Source: AR12 sp036265915 (GTDB lineage: Bacteria; Methylomirabilota; Methylomirabilia; Rokubacteriales; CSP1-6). Taken from it: DNA of 64,000 nucleotides. The DNA is taken from assembly GCA_036265915.1 (NCBI GenBank), contig DATAOC010000134.1, forward strand, positions 33,971 through 97,970, in the 5' to 3' direction. The translations under genes and the position numbers were made by a program. Below are positions 8,424 to 16,863 of this stretch, piece after piece. The notes under the pieces are model-generated. The model was not told where the DNA came from. It worked only from the letters and a program-made list of their open reading frames with translations, and searched no databases. Every line of letters starts with the position of its first letter. The first letter of the stretch is position 1.

Positions 8424-8481
8424 CGCTGCACCTCCATGAGGTTTCCGTTTCGAGCACCCACCGGCACTACGGCGTGAGGCG

Positions 8482-8510
8482 ATGCTATGCGACTCCCCGC
8501 TCCTCGTCAA
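8482..8510 (-). promoter_or_regulatory. Sigma-70-type promoter for pqqA
   Basis: On the minus strand TTGACG (8510-8505), a 17-base spacer and TAGCAT (8487-8482) lie in the short gap between the TonB gene end and pqqA. This predicts an RNA start near 8475 and an untranslated leader of about 50 bases. The promoter would drive the whole pqq operon. Confidence 0.65.
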
Positions 8511-8519
8511 CACCCCTGC

Positions 8520-9347
8520 TCAGAAGCCGCCCTCGAGTCGGAACTCGACGGGGATCACGACCCACATGGCCACGGCCGTCGGACCGCTGTGCGCCGGCTC
8601 GAAGCGCCATCTCCGCACGGCGTTGGCGGCGGCTTCGTCGAGCGCGGCGTGGCCGGCGGACCGCTGGACCTGGACATCGTCGATGCGGCCTTCGGCGGAG
8701 ACCAGCACGCGGAGAAGCGTGGTTCCCTCTGCCCGGGCCTTGCGGGCGGCCGAGGGGTACGAGGGGCGGACCTGGTAGCCGCCACGCGGGCGCGCGAGCT
8801 CGGTGATCGGTCCCGGCGCGTTGCCCGGCGGCTCGATAGCCGCGATCACGGGCCCGGAACGACTGGGCTCGGTCGCCACCGCGCGGCCTGCAGGGATCGC
8901 CGACGCTGTGGCTGGCGTGCGGTCCTCGGCCACGGGCTCGGCATTCCGGACGATCGGCGACGCGGCATCAGGCACGGCGGCCTGCGTCGACATCGCGGCG
9001 GGTGCCTGAGAGGGTATCGCGGCGGGAGCGCGGTCCGGCTGTGGCGGCGGGGTCGGCGTCGGCTCCGGCGCCCGGATTGCCGTCGGCTCTGGCGGCGGGG
9101 TCGGCGTCGGCTCCGGCGGTCTTGCTGCCGCAACCGCCGGCCGCGAAGGCACGCGAACATGTCTCGACGGCGGAGGAGCCGGAGGCGCCGGCGGGCTGTG
9201 CTCCTCGAGCCGCTCGATCAGCGTCACGGGAACGACGTTCGCGGGCCGCGCATGGGCTGGCCACACGAGCGCGAGCCCGCCGCCAATGGCTCCGGCGTGC
9301 AGCGCACCCGAAATGGCGAAGGCGACGGCGCCGACTGTACGGTTCAA
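8520..9347 (-). CDS. tonB: TonB family energy-transducing protein
   Basis: A 275-residue protein that couples the inner-membrane proton motive force to outer-membrane receptors. One N-terminal membrane segment (about residues 6-30) is followed by a long Pro/Ala-rich periplasmic spacer that includes two copies of PEPTPTPPP. The C-terminal TonB domain reads YPSAARKARAEGTTLLRVLVS through VRRWRFEPA. It is divergent from the receptor gene, with about 50 bases between starts. No exbB or exbD is seen in the window, so those must be encoded elsewhere. Confidence 0.9.
   Translation of the reverse strand: MNRTVGAVAFAISGALHAGAIGGGLALVWPAHARPANVVPVTLIERLEEHSPPAPPAPPPSRHVRVPSRPAVAAARPPEPTPTPPPEPTAIRAPEPTPTPPPQPDRAPAAIPSQAPAAMSTQAAVPDAASPIVRNAEPVAEDRTPATASAIPAGRAVATEPSRSGPVIAAIEPPGNAPGPITELARPRGGYQVRPSYPSAARKARAEGTTLLRVLVSAEGRIDDVQVQRSAGHAALDEAAANAVRRWRFEPAHSGPTAVAMWVVIPVEFRLEGGF
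9043..9118 (+). repeat. 28-bp perfect direct repeat inside tonB
   Basis: The same 28 bases occur at 9043-9070 and 9091-9118, beginning GGCGGCGGGGTCGGCGTCGG. They encode the two PEPTPTPPP blocks of the TonB spacer. Slippage could alter the spacer length in steps of 16 residues. Confidence 0.85.
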
Positions 9348-9396
9348 CGCTTTGAGGCTTTCGGGGCTGCGTTCATCGTGCTATCACGGGCGCCAG

Positions 9397-11457
9397 GTGC
9401 TCATCCGGGGCCGGCGCGTAGTCGTGGTGGCGACCATCCTCGGCGGCCTCCTCTCGTGCGTGTCGCGCGCTCACGGCCAGCCAGCCCCGGCGGCGCCCTC
9501 ACCGACCGTGCCGGAGACGGTATTACCGCCGGTCACCGTCACCGCGCCGCCACCGGTTGCGTCATCCTCGGAGCAGATGATCCCGGGGCGGGACTTCGAG
9601 CTACGCCCCCAGGGCCGGCCCGCCGATGTCCTCCGCCTGATTCCGGGCCTGATCATCAACCAGCACCAGGGCGGAGGCAAGGCCGAACAGTACCTGATTC
9701 GGGGCTTCGACGCCGACCATGGCACCGACCTGGCGATCTTCGTCGACGGCGTGCCGGTCAACCTGCGCAGCCACGCGCACGGTCAGGGCTACGCCGACCT
9801 GCATTTCCTCATCCCGGAAACGGTCCGCGCCGTTGACGTCTTGAAGGGTCCCTATTTCGCGGAGTACGGCGACTTCGACACCGCCGGCGTGGTGAGGCTC
9901 ATCACCCGCGACTACGTCGACGAGAACACGCTCGAGGTTGCCGGCGGCAGCTTCAACACGCAGCGGTACCTCGCGCTGCTGTCGCCGACGCGCGACGCAC
10001 TGAAGACGTTCGTCGCCATGGAAGGGTATCGCAACGATGGCCCGTTCGATCACCCGAACGGCTACCTCCGCTTCAACGTGTTCGCGAAGGCGAGCACCGA
10101 CCTGACCGAGGACATGCGGCTGTCGGTCTGGGCGTCCTTCTACCATGCCGAATGGCACGGCTCGGGCGAGGTCCCGGCGCGGGCGGTGCGAGCGGGTCTC
10201 ATCGACCGGTTCGGGTCGATCGACCCGAACGAAGGCGGCATCACACAGCGGGCGACGGTCAACGCCGACTACGTGTGGAAGGTCGCGGACAATCAGCGCC
10301 TCTCCGTCAATACCTACGTCAGCTACTACACGCTCACCCTGTTCAACGACTTCACGTTCTTTCTGAACGACCCCGACAACGGCGACATGCTCAACCAGCG
10401 GGATCGGCGATTCGTGGCGGGATTCGACGCGCAGTACGAGATGAGGCAGCGGCCGTTCGGCATCCCGCTCACGACGACGGCGGGGATTCAATACCGTATC
10501 GATACGCCGCACGTCGTGCTCGCCAACGCCGTGCAGCGCCACCAGGTGAGCCGGGTGCAGGACGTGGACGTCGTGGAGCAGTCGTACTCGCCGTTCGTGA
10601 AATTCGACATCGTGCCGGTCGACAAGGTCCGGCTCGTCACCGGCGTCCGCGGAGACGTGTTCGCCTTCGACGTCAAGGATCGCGTGAACACGACCGAGGC
10701 GCGCGTGGCCGGAACGGCCACGAAGGCTCGGCCGGGCGTGAAGGCGAACCTCGTCCTCGGTCCCTGGGCGGAGACGGAGCTCTTCGGCAACTTCGGCACC
10801 GGCTTCCACAGCAACGACGCGCGCGCGGTCATCGCCAATCCGCGGCTCGACGCCTTGCCCACCGCCACCGCCTATGAGGTCGGCCTCAGGAGTCGGCTGC
10901 TGCCCCGCGCGGAGGTGTTCGCCACCTACTGGTTCCTCGATCTCGACAGCGAGCTGGTGTTCGTCGGCGACGAGGGCACGACCGAGGCCCGGGGGCGATC
11001 GCACCGCGAGGGCGTCGAGGCGGGGGCGAAGGTCCGGCTGCTGGACTGGCTGACCTTCACCGGGGACGTCACGTACACCGCGAGAGCGGAGTTCGTCGAT
11101 ACGGGCCAGGCGATTCCGCTGGCGCCGATATGGACCGCTCGCGCCGATCTCACCGCGCGCCTGCCGTGGGGCCTGTCCACGAGCCTCGAGATGCGTCACC
11201 TTGGCGATCGCTGGGCCGACGAGGCGCGGCATCACACCGCTCGCGGCTACACGCTCTTCAACTGGACCGGCCGCTATCGCTACCGGAATCTCGAGGCGTT
11301 CCTCAGCATCGAGAACCTCGCCAACACGGAGTGGCGAGAGGCCCAGTTTCTCTTCACGTCGCGGCTGCCGGGCGAGCCGGCCGGCGGCGTCGAGGACGTC
11401 CACTTCACGCCCGGCACTCCCCGGTCGTTCCTGGGAGGTGTCGCCTTCCACTTCTGA
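9397..11457 (+). CDS. TonB-dependent outer-membrane receptor
   Basis: An outer-membrane active transporter of about 686 residues. A signal peptide (VVVVATILGGLLSC...AHGQ) is followed by a plug domain with DVLRLIPGLIINQH, YLIRGFDADHGT and FVDGVPVNL. The 22-strand barrel ends in the C-terminal aromatic signature VAFHF. GTG at 9397 fits the signal peptide; an upstream in-frame ATG at 9286 would overlap the divergent tonB. The ligand is not known. Position between pqq genes and a copper cluster suggests PQQ or copper, but no ligand motif settles it. Confidence 0.88.
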   Translation: MLIRGRRVVVVATILGGLLSCVSRAHGQPAPAAPSPTVPETVLPPVTVTAPPPVASSSEQMIPGRDFELRPQGRPADVLRLIPGLIINQHQGGGKAEQYLIRGFDADHGTDLAIFVDGVPVNLRSHAHGQGYADLHFLIPETVRAVDVLKGPYFAEYGDFDTAGVVRLITRDYVDENTLEVAGGSFNTQRYLALLSPTRDALKTFVAMEGYRNDGPFDHPNGYLRFNVFAKASTDLTEDMRLSVWASFYHAEWHGSGEVPARAVRAGLIDRFGSIDPNEGGITQRATVNADYVWKVADNQRLSVNTYVSYYTLTLFNDFTFFLNDPDNGDMLNQRDRRFVAGFDAQYEMRQRPFGIPLTTTAGIQYRIDTPHVVLANAVQRHQVSRVQDVDVVEQSYSPFVKFDIVPVDKVRLVTGVRGDVFAFDVKDRVNTTEARVAGTATKARPGVKANLVLGPWAETELFGNFGTGFHSNDARAVIANPRLDALPTATAYEVGLRSRLLPRAEVFATYWFLDLDSELVFVGDEGTTEARGRSHREGVEAGAKVRLLDWLTFTGDVTYTARAEFVDTGQAIPLAPIWTARADLTARLPWGLSTSLEMRHLGDRWADEARHHTARGYTLFNWTGRYRYRNLEAFLSIENLANTEWREAQFLFTSRLPGEPAGGVEDVHFTPGTPRSFLGGVAFHF

Positions 11458-11477
11458 CGACGCGGACGGACTGCGGG

Positions 11478-12827
11478 CTACCGGCCGCGCTGTTGCGAGA
11501 GAAACGCCACGAGATCCACGAGCTCGGCGACGGTCATCGCCTCCCGATACTCCGGCATTGTCGAGCGGCCGTCGGGCGCGGTGTAACCCGGGCCCTCCAC
11601 GATCACCGCGTCCGGATTCACCACGGACTCCGCGATGTACGCGCCCGGGTGATGCAAGCCGACATCGGTCAGATCCGGACCGGCAGCGCTGGGTCGCGGA
11701 AACGATTCTCCGCGCACTCGATGACAGCGAAAGCATTCGAGGCGTGAGAAGACCTGGCGGCCGCGGTCGGGGTCGCCCGCAGGCAGCCGGAACGTCCACC
11801 CCTTCGGGACGCCACCGGCGGCGTGAAGCTCCTCCATCGTCGCGCGGTGCGGCGTCGCCGGCCCGTCGGCGTCGCCGACATGCGTGATGTGCGCGGCGTG
11901 GCGCGCCGGCGTGCTCTCACCGAGCACCGCGGTGAGCGCCAGCACGGCCAGCCCGATGGCGGCTTCGCCGGTGATCAGCGCGACCAGCCGGCCGAGCGAC
12001 GGCTTGGCCGGGCCGAACAGCGCGAGACGACCGCGTCGGAACGCGCGCGCGGCGACGCCGCGGGCGGGCCGTCCGGTGAGCCGCGGCAGCAACGCGTAGC
12101 GGCTGGTTGCGCCGAGGACCACGAGGACGCCGACGAGCGCGATCTTGGCGAGCAGCGTGCGGCCGTACGAGCTGGCGATGAGCGCGGCGGGCTCGCGAAC
12201 CTGCGCCCACGTGTTCCACGCTCCCGTGAGCACGACCGCCGCCAGCGTCCACGCCGCAACACGCGAGAAGCGGGCGACGCACGGAATGCCGACGGCAGCG
12301 CCCGCGGGCGCCACGATAGCCGCGAGCACGGCGAGACCGCCGATCCACAGCGACGCGGCGACAATATGGAGCCAGTCGAGCGCGACGCTGAGCGTGAGGT
12401 CGCCGCCGTCGGCGGCGTGGCCGAGGAGGGCCGTCGACAGCGCCACGCCGGCCGCGAGCGCCAGTGCCGCCGACCGCCGGCGGCGTCGCCGGCTCACCAT
12501 CACCAGAGCAAGGGCGATCAGCGCCGCCATCCGCCCGAGCCACACGGCGCCGAAGTGCGTGCGCGACAGCACGAGCGGAAGCGCGGCCACCGCGCGCCCG
12601 GGTCCGCCGCCCGCCAGCGTCCCCGCCCGCAAGACGAGCTCAGCCAGCGTGGTGACGACGAGGATACCGACGCATGCCAGCGACCAGCCCCTCAGACGCT
12701 CGTGCATCGGCCGCGTGTCGGCGTCGGCGACCGGCGTGATCAGGCGCTCGACGGCGCAGCTTCCGATGACGCCCGCGAGCGCGGCGAGGCCGCCCCACCG
12801 GACGACCATCGCGACCGCCAGCGTCAC
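11478..12827 (-). CDS. CopD-type copper-resistance membrane protein fused to a cytochrome c domain
   Basis: The N-terminal 300 or so residues form about eight membrane segments of the CopD/PcoD family, which moves copper across the inner membrane (DWLHIVAASLWIGGLAVLA carries the typical histidine). A C-terminal periplasmic domain follows with a c-type heme site ECFRCHRVRGE and a late methionine (GRSTMPEYREAM) that can serve as axial ligand. The fusion is complete in one frame. GTG at 12827 overlaps the copC stop (GTGA). Fusion suggests that electron transfer, perhaps Cu(II)/Cu(I) reduction, is linked to copper movement; that is inference. Confidence 0.85.
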   Translation of the reverse strand: MTLAVAMVVRWGGLAALAGVIGSCAVERLITPVADADTRPMHERLRGWSLACVGILVVTTLAELVLRAGTLAGGGPGRAVAALPLVLSRTHFGAVWLGRMAALIALALVMVSRRRRRRSAALALAAGVALSTALLGHAADGGDLTLSVALDWLHIVAASLWIGGLAVLAAIVAPAGAAVGIPCVARFSRVAAWTLAAVVLTGAWNTWAQVREPAALIASSYGRTLLAKIALVGVLVVLGATSRYALLPRLTGRPARGVAARAFRRGRLALFGPAKPSLGRLVALITGEAAIGLAVLALTAVLGESTPARHAAHITHVGDADGPATPHRATMEELHAAGGVPKGWTFRLPAGDPDRGRQVFSRLECFRCHRVRGESFPRPSAAGPDLTDVGLHHPGAYIAESVVNPDAVIVEGPGYTAPDGRSTMPEYREAMTVAELVDLVAFLSQQRGR

Positions 12828-13162
12828 TTGATCCGGAACGGGAAATCTCCCTCGGTACGATGACCGTCCCGCGCGACGACGCTCCAGTACACGCGATAGC
12901 GGCCGCTGGGAAGCGGCGGAACGTTGACGACCAGCACGCGACCGTTCCGCGCGTCGACGCCGCCGTCCCCGCGATCGACGCGCTGCTTCGCGGCGTTCTC
13001 GACCCGGATCGTGCTGAAGACGGGCTCGAGCTCGCCGTCGAAGACGATGCGCACGCTGGCCGGCGGCGTGTCAACGGTGGCGCCGACGCGCGGCTCCGAG
13101 CGCTCGGGGAACGCGTGCGCCCACACCGCGCTGGCGAGCAGCACCAGCGCGACGCAGGTCAC
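12824..13162 (-). CDS. copC: CopC-like periplasmic copper-binding protein
   Basis: A secreted CopC-fold protein of about 112 residues. The signal peptide ends ...SAVWAHA and the mature chain starts HAFPERSEP, placing a copper-ligand His at the N terminus as in CopC. The second ligand is probably the His in ARDGHRTEG. GTG at 13162 is chosen because it gives a clean signal peptide just after the preceding gene; longer in-frame starts overlap that gene. It is coupled to the CopD-cytochrome gene by GTGA. Confidence 0.85.
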   Translation of the reverse strand: MTCVALVLLASAVWAHAFPERSEPRVGATVDTPPASVRIVFDGELEPVFSTIRVENAAKQRVDRGDGGVDARNGRVLVVNVPPLPSGRYRVYWSVVARDGHRTEGDFPFRIK

Positions 13163-13167
13163 GCTCC

Positions 13168-14160
13168 CTAGCGCGGCTGCGTGGGACCGAGCACGCCGTG
13201 GAAGGGCGTCCACGTGAAGATCTTCGGCGCGATGTCGTCGAGGTAGAAGTGCACCTGGCCCAGCACGCCGATGTTCTTGCCGGTACGCTCGTTCACCGGC
13301 ACGAGCGCTTCGAGGCCGAGCTGCACGTAGCGCCCGAACCAGATGATGCCCGGATTGATGGTGCCCGTGGTGCGTCCGGCGTTGCGCGGATCGTCGAGCG
13401 GCGTCTGCATGACGAACTCCACGATCGGAATCATGCGATTGAGCGGCGCCGGCAACCCGACGTCGCGGACGAACGACTGGAGATATTGCAGGTTGTATTG
13501 CACGCTGAAGCCCCACAGCGCCGCGCTGGAGTTCACCTCGCGCTCGACGCTGATGGTGCCGTCCTCTTCGGTGCTGATCGTCCTGGTGGCGTGCCGCGTG
13601 GGAATCGACACGCCGAACGTGCCGGTGACCGCCAGCGGCTTCACGAGATCCAGCGCGTCCGGGAGATCGCCGAAGCCCTTGCCGAAGAACAGCGCGGGCG
13701 TGATCGTGTCGAACCGTTCCGCGTCAACCTTGCGGCTCCCGGTGCCGCCGACGTCCCACGACAGCCCCGCCGACACGAGCGCTTCGTGCGCGTCGCTGCG
13801 GAAGAACACGTATTTGAGCGATACCTCGAGGTTGTCGAAGCCGCTCACGGATCTGCCATCGTCCGGGTCGAGCAGGCGCCAGGCGCCGCCGAGGCTCAGG
13901 CCGAGGTCCGGGCTGAGGCGCTTCGAGATCTCGCCGCTGATCTCCGTTTCTCGCGTCGGCGGCCGGTCTCCGGAGCCCGGCGTCTTGATGTGCGAGACGG
14001 TCGGAAGCGACAGCTCGTCGGCGACGAACGGGTCGTCGATGCCAAGCGTCGCCGGAAAGAACCGTTTGCCGACCAGGCCGTGGGCGCCGACGACGCCCGC
14101 CGTCGACACGATCGACACCACGACGATCAGCGAGCAGACAGCAACCTGTGTCCGGCGCAT
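13168..14160 (-). CDS. Putative outer-membrane beta-barrel protein of the copper cluster
   Basis: A 330-residue protein with a signal peptide (MRRTQVAVCSLIVVV...GAHG) and a mature chain rich in alternating hydrophobic strands (for example GLSLGGAWRLL, LEVSLKYVFF, IIWFGRYVQLGLEALV). I do not recognise a named family. Similar proteins often accompany CopC/CopD genes. ATG at 14160 is chosen for the signal peptide; an in-frame start at 14238 would overlap the upstream small gene. It is five bases from copC and probably cotranscribed. Confidence 0.7.
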   Translation of the reverse strand: MRRTQVAVCSLIVVVSIVSTAGVVGAHGLVGKRFFPATLGIDDPFVADELSLPTVSHIKTPGSGDRPPTRETEISGEISKRLSPDLGLSLGGAWRLLDPDDGRSVSGFDNLEVSLKYVFFRSDAHEALVSAGLSWDVGGTGSRKVDAERFDTITPALFFGKGFGDLPDALDLVKPLAVTGTFGVSIPTRHATRTISTEEDGTISVEREVNSSAALWGFSVQYNLQYLQSFVRDVGLPAPLNRMIPIVEFVMQTPLDDPRNAGRTTGTINPGIIWFGRYVQLGLEALVPVNERTGKNIGVLGQVHFYLDDIAPKIFTWTPFHGVLGPTQPR

Positions 14161-14206
14161 AGCCGCCCTCCTCGGTGCACGAATGGTTGCGGGCGCTGCG
14201 GGACGG

Positions 14207-14488
14207 TCAGGCGGGACGCGAGGGTGGCGCGCGACCACGATCGGGGCGGGAGGCGCCGACGCGGGGCGGACGCTGCGTGGCCTCGAGCGCTGGGTTCGGC
14301 GCGGCAGCCGGGGGGCTGGCGACGGCGACCGCGCCTGGCGTGAGCGCGGCCGTCTGGGTGAAGCACGCGGCGAGTGCGCACTGGCCGGCGCTGTCGCCCT
14401 GCTCCAGGTGGTGCACGGAGTGGACCGCCGCGTCGGCGCTGACGAGCACCACGACGATGCTGAGCGCGAGGGCAGTCAGCCGACCCAT
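14207..14488 (-). CDS. Small secreted or membrane-anchored protein, first gene of the copper cluster
   Basis: A 93-residue product with an N-terminal hydrophobic stretch (MGRLTALALSIVVVLVSADA) followed by HSVHHLEQGDSAGQCALAAC, which could bind a metal, and a low-complexity Pro/Ala/Arg tail. No family is recognised. It lies 46 bases upstream of the barrel gene on the same strand. The histidine/cysteine patch and context hint at copper handling. ATG at 14488 is the best start. Confidence 0.5.
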   Translation of the reverse strand: MGRLTALALSIVVVLVSADAAVHSVHHLEQGDSAGQCALAACFTQTAALTPGAVAVASPPAAAPNPALEATQRPPRVGASRPDRGRAPPSRPA

Positions 14489-14575
14489 AGCCGACACTGT
14501 ACCGCGCTTTGCCGGCGGCCGTCCGTCGCGCGCCCGGTGCGCCGCTATTGCCGGGAAGCGCTGCCGTGGCACGGA

Positions 14576-14581
14576 TATAAT
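14576..14581 (+). promoter_or_regulatory. Perfect -10 hexamer (TATAAT) upstream of the CoA-transferase gene
   Basis: TATAAT stands 36 bases before the GTG start in otherwise GC-rich DNA. No convincing -35 box is seen at 16-18 bases; TTGCCG at 14548 is too far. The hexamer may still mark the promoter. Confidence 0.4.
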
Positions 14582-14616
14582 GCGGGCCGTCATGGCGCCA
14601 CCGCTACATCCACCGC

Positions 14617-16041
14617 GTGAGGCCGGCGACCGTGATTGACGCGCTCGGGACGATCTTGCCGGTCGCGGGCTGGGCCGCCGAGCGGGCGCGCGGCGTCGAG
14701 ATCACCGGCGACGCCGATCCCATCTTGCCGACGCCGTTCCGCATCGCGGAGGCCGGCGCCGCCGCGCTGGCCGCAGTCGCGCTCGCCGTGTCCGAGCTGT
14801 GGGAGCTGCGCACCGGTCGGCGTCAGGACGCCGCGGTCGATATGCGGCAGGCGACCGCCTCACTGCGCAGCGGCCAGTACATGAAGCTGGAGGGCGCGCC
14901 CGTGTCGACGGAGCGCAACGCCGTGATGGGAGTCTATCCGGCTCGCGACGGGCGCTTCAGCTACCTGCACTGCAACTTTCCCAACCACCGCGCCGCCGCG
15001 CTCCGCGTGCTCGGCGTGCCGGAAGATCGGGAAGCGGTACGGCAGGCGGTCGCGCAATGGGACGCCCTGCAGCTCGAGGAAGCCGTCATCGCCGCCGACG
15101 GCGCGGGCGGGATGGTGCGCACGATGGATGAGTGGGCCAGGCATCCGCAAGCCGCCGCCATCGCCTCGCTGCCGCTGATGGAGATTGTCAAGATCGGCGA
15201 CAGCTCACCGGAGAAGCTGTCCGACGGTGATCGGCCGCTGTCGGGGATCCGCGTGCTCGACCTCACGCGCGTGCTGGCGGGGCCGACGTGCGGACGCACG
15301 CTGGCCGAGCACGGCGCAGACGTGCTGAAGATCACCGCCGCTCACCTTCCGAACCTGGGCTACCAGGAGTACGACACAGGCCACGGCAAGCTTTCCGCCC
15401 ATCTCGACCTGCGCGAGCCGCATGACGTCGAGGTGCTGCGAGGTCTCGTCCGCGACACCGACGTGTTCTCGCAGGGCTACCGCCCGGGCTCGCTCGGCCA
15501 TCGCGGCTTCTCGCCGGCGGCGCTGGCGCAGCTGCGGCCTGGCATCGTCTACGTCTCCCTGAGCGCGTTCGGCCACGTCGGGCCGTGGGCCGGACGCCGA
15601 GGCTTCGACACGGTCGTGCAAACGGTCAGCGGCATGACGAGCCGCCAGGGACAGCTGTTCCCCGGCGCCTCGCCCGGCCCGCAGTTCTATCCGGCCTCGG
15701 CAATCGATTACGTCACCGGCTACCTCATGGCGTTCGGGGCCATGGTGGCGCTCGCTCGCCGCGCCCGCGAGGGCGGCAGCTGGCTGGTTCGCAATTCGCT
15801 CGCGCAGACCGGCCGGTGGCTCCTCGGACGCGGCGAGGTGCCGGAGGCGCGGCTCGCGAACGTGCCCAGGGAATTCACGCCCGAAGAGCTCGCACGTTGG
15901 ACCATCACGACCGATACGCCGGCTGGCCGGCTGCACCATCTTGCGCCGGTCGTCCGCATGTCCGAGACTCCTCCGCGCTGGGCTCGTCCGGCCGTTCCGC
16001 TCGGGTTCCACCCACCGGTGTGGCCGCGGCGCGCGGCGTAA
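14617..16041 (+). CDS. CaiB/BaiF family (class III) CoA-transferase
   Basis: A 474-residue enzyme that would move CoA between carboxylic acids. The family core appears in the second half: LSGIRVLDLTRVLAGPTCGRTLAEHGADVLKI, then SQGYRPGSLGHRGFSP, GIVYVSLSAFG and GFDTVVQTVSGM. In this family the catalytic Asp usually follows a pattern close to the SQGYRPG region, and it is not clearly present here, so activity is uncertain. The N-terminal 200 residues resemble the second half of other CaiB proteins, as in rearranged or double-domain members. The start is GTG 14617. Confidence 0.78.
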   Translation: MRPATVIDALGTILPVAGWAAERARGVEITGDADPILPTPFRIAEAGAAALAAVALAVSELWELRTGRRQDAAVDMRQATASLRSGQYMKLEGAPVSTERNAVMGVYPARDGRFSYLHCNFPNHRAAALRVLGVPEDREAVRQAVAQWDALQLEEAVIAADGAGGMVRTMDEWARHPQAAAIASLPLMEIVKIGDSSPEKLSDGDRPLSGIRVLDLTRVLAGPTCGRTLAEHGADVLKITAAHLPNLGYQEYDTGHGKLSAHLDLREPHDVEVLRGLVRDTDVFSQGYRPGSLGHRGFSPAALAQLRPGIVYVSLSAFGHVGPWAGRRGFDTVVQTVSGMTSRQGQLFPGASPGPQFYPASAIDYVTGYLMAFGAMVALARRAREGGSWLVRNSLAQTGRWLLGRGEVPEARLANVPREFTPEELARWTITTDTPAGRLHHLAPVVRMSETPPRWARPAVPLGFHPPVWPRRAA

Positions 16042-16850
16042 CCGCCGGCCCGCGCATCTCGCGCGCCGCCGGGCGCGCAGCGCGCCTACTCGTCGTCATC
16101 GTCCTGCTCGCCATCGCGTCGGTCGGCGTGGCGGAGGAGATCCAACCCGACCGTCCCGAGCTCACCGAAAGCGCGCGGCTCGTGCCGCGCGGTGCCGTGC
16201 AGCTCGAAGCCGGGATGGCGCTGTCGCAGGAGCGACGCGCGGCGACGGCGACGGAGAAACGCGTCGAGAGCGAGACCGACCTGCGAATCGGCGTCGCCGA
16301 CGACGTCGAGCTGAATCTCGGCTGGGAGCCGCTCGTGCGGGTGCGGGGTCCCGACGACGCCACCGGCATCGGCGACGTGATGCTCGGGATCCGGTATCGA
16401 TTCGTCCGCGGGACGGAGGAGCAGTCGTGGCCTCCGCACGTGGCGCTGAAGCTCTTCACCAGGCTGCCGGCCGCCGAGCAACCGATCGGAACGGGCCGAC
16501 CGGACTTCGGCGCCCTCCTGCTCGCAAGCTTCGAGCTGCCGCAGGACTTCGAGCTGGAAGTGAACGTGGGCGGCGCCGCCATCGGACAGATGCGCGGCGG
16601 CGGCTTTCTCGGCGAAGCGATCACCACCGCCTCGCTGTCACGCGAACTGGCGCCATCGCTGCTCGGCTTCGTCGAGCTGCTGCTCAACTCGCGCACGGAG
16701 CGCGACGGACGCGGCCAGGTCGCCATCAACACCGGCATCGTCTATCGCGTCATGCCCAATCTCGCCGTCGACGCCGGGCTGCAGACCTCGCTCGCAGGCC
16801 AGGGTCCCGACTACGTCGTGCGCACTGGAGTCAGCGTCCTGTGGCGCTGA
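16020..16850 (+). CDS. Putative outer-membrane protein (MetA-pathway/transporter-like barrel)
   Basis: A 276-residue secreted protein. After a basic N-terminus and signal peptide (RLLVVIVLLAIASVGVAEE) it reads IQPDRPELTESARLVPRGAVQLEAG, typical of the family annotated as putative MetA-pathway of phenol degradation. Beta-strand-like segments follow to the C-terminal VSVLWR. GTG at 16020 overlaps the end of the CoA-transferase gene in another frame, so the two may be cotranscribed. The function is unproven. Confidence 0.72.
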   Translation: MAAARGVTAGPRISRAAGRAARLLVVIVLLAIASVGVAEEIQPDRPELTESARLVPRGAVQLEAGMALSQERRAATATEKRVESETDLRIGVADDVELNLGWEPLVRVRGPDDATGIGDVMLGIRYRFVRGTEEQSWPPHVALKLFTRLPAAEQPIGTGRPDFGALLLASFELPQDFELEVNVGGAAIGQMRGGGFLGEAITTASLSRELAPSLLGFVELLLNSRTERDGRGQVAINTGIVYRVMPNLAVDAGLQTSLAGQGPDYVVRTGVSVLWR

Positions 16851-16863
16851 CGGCCAGCGCCGG

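Noticed and set aside
9601..11799. Long minus-strand open frame of about 730 codons
   Set aside because: It is antisense to the TonB-dependent receptor gene, has no domain signature and is the usual GC-rich shadow frame.
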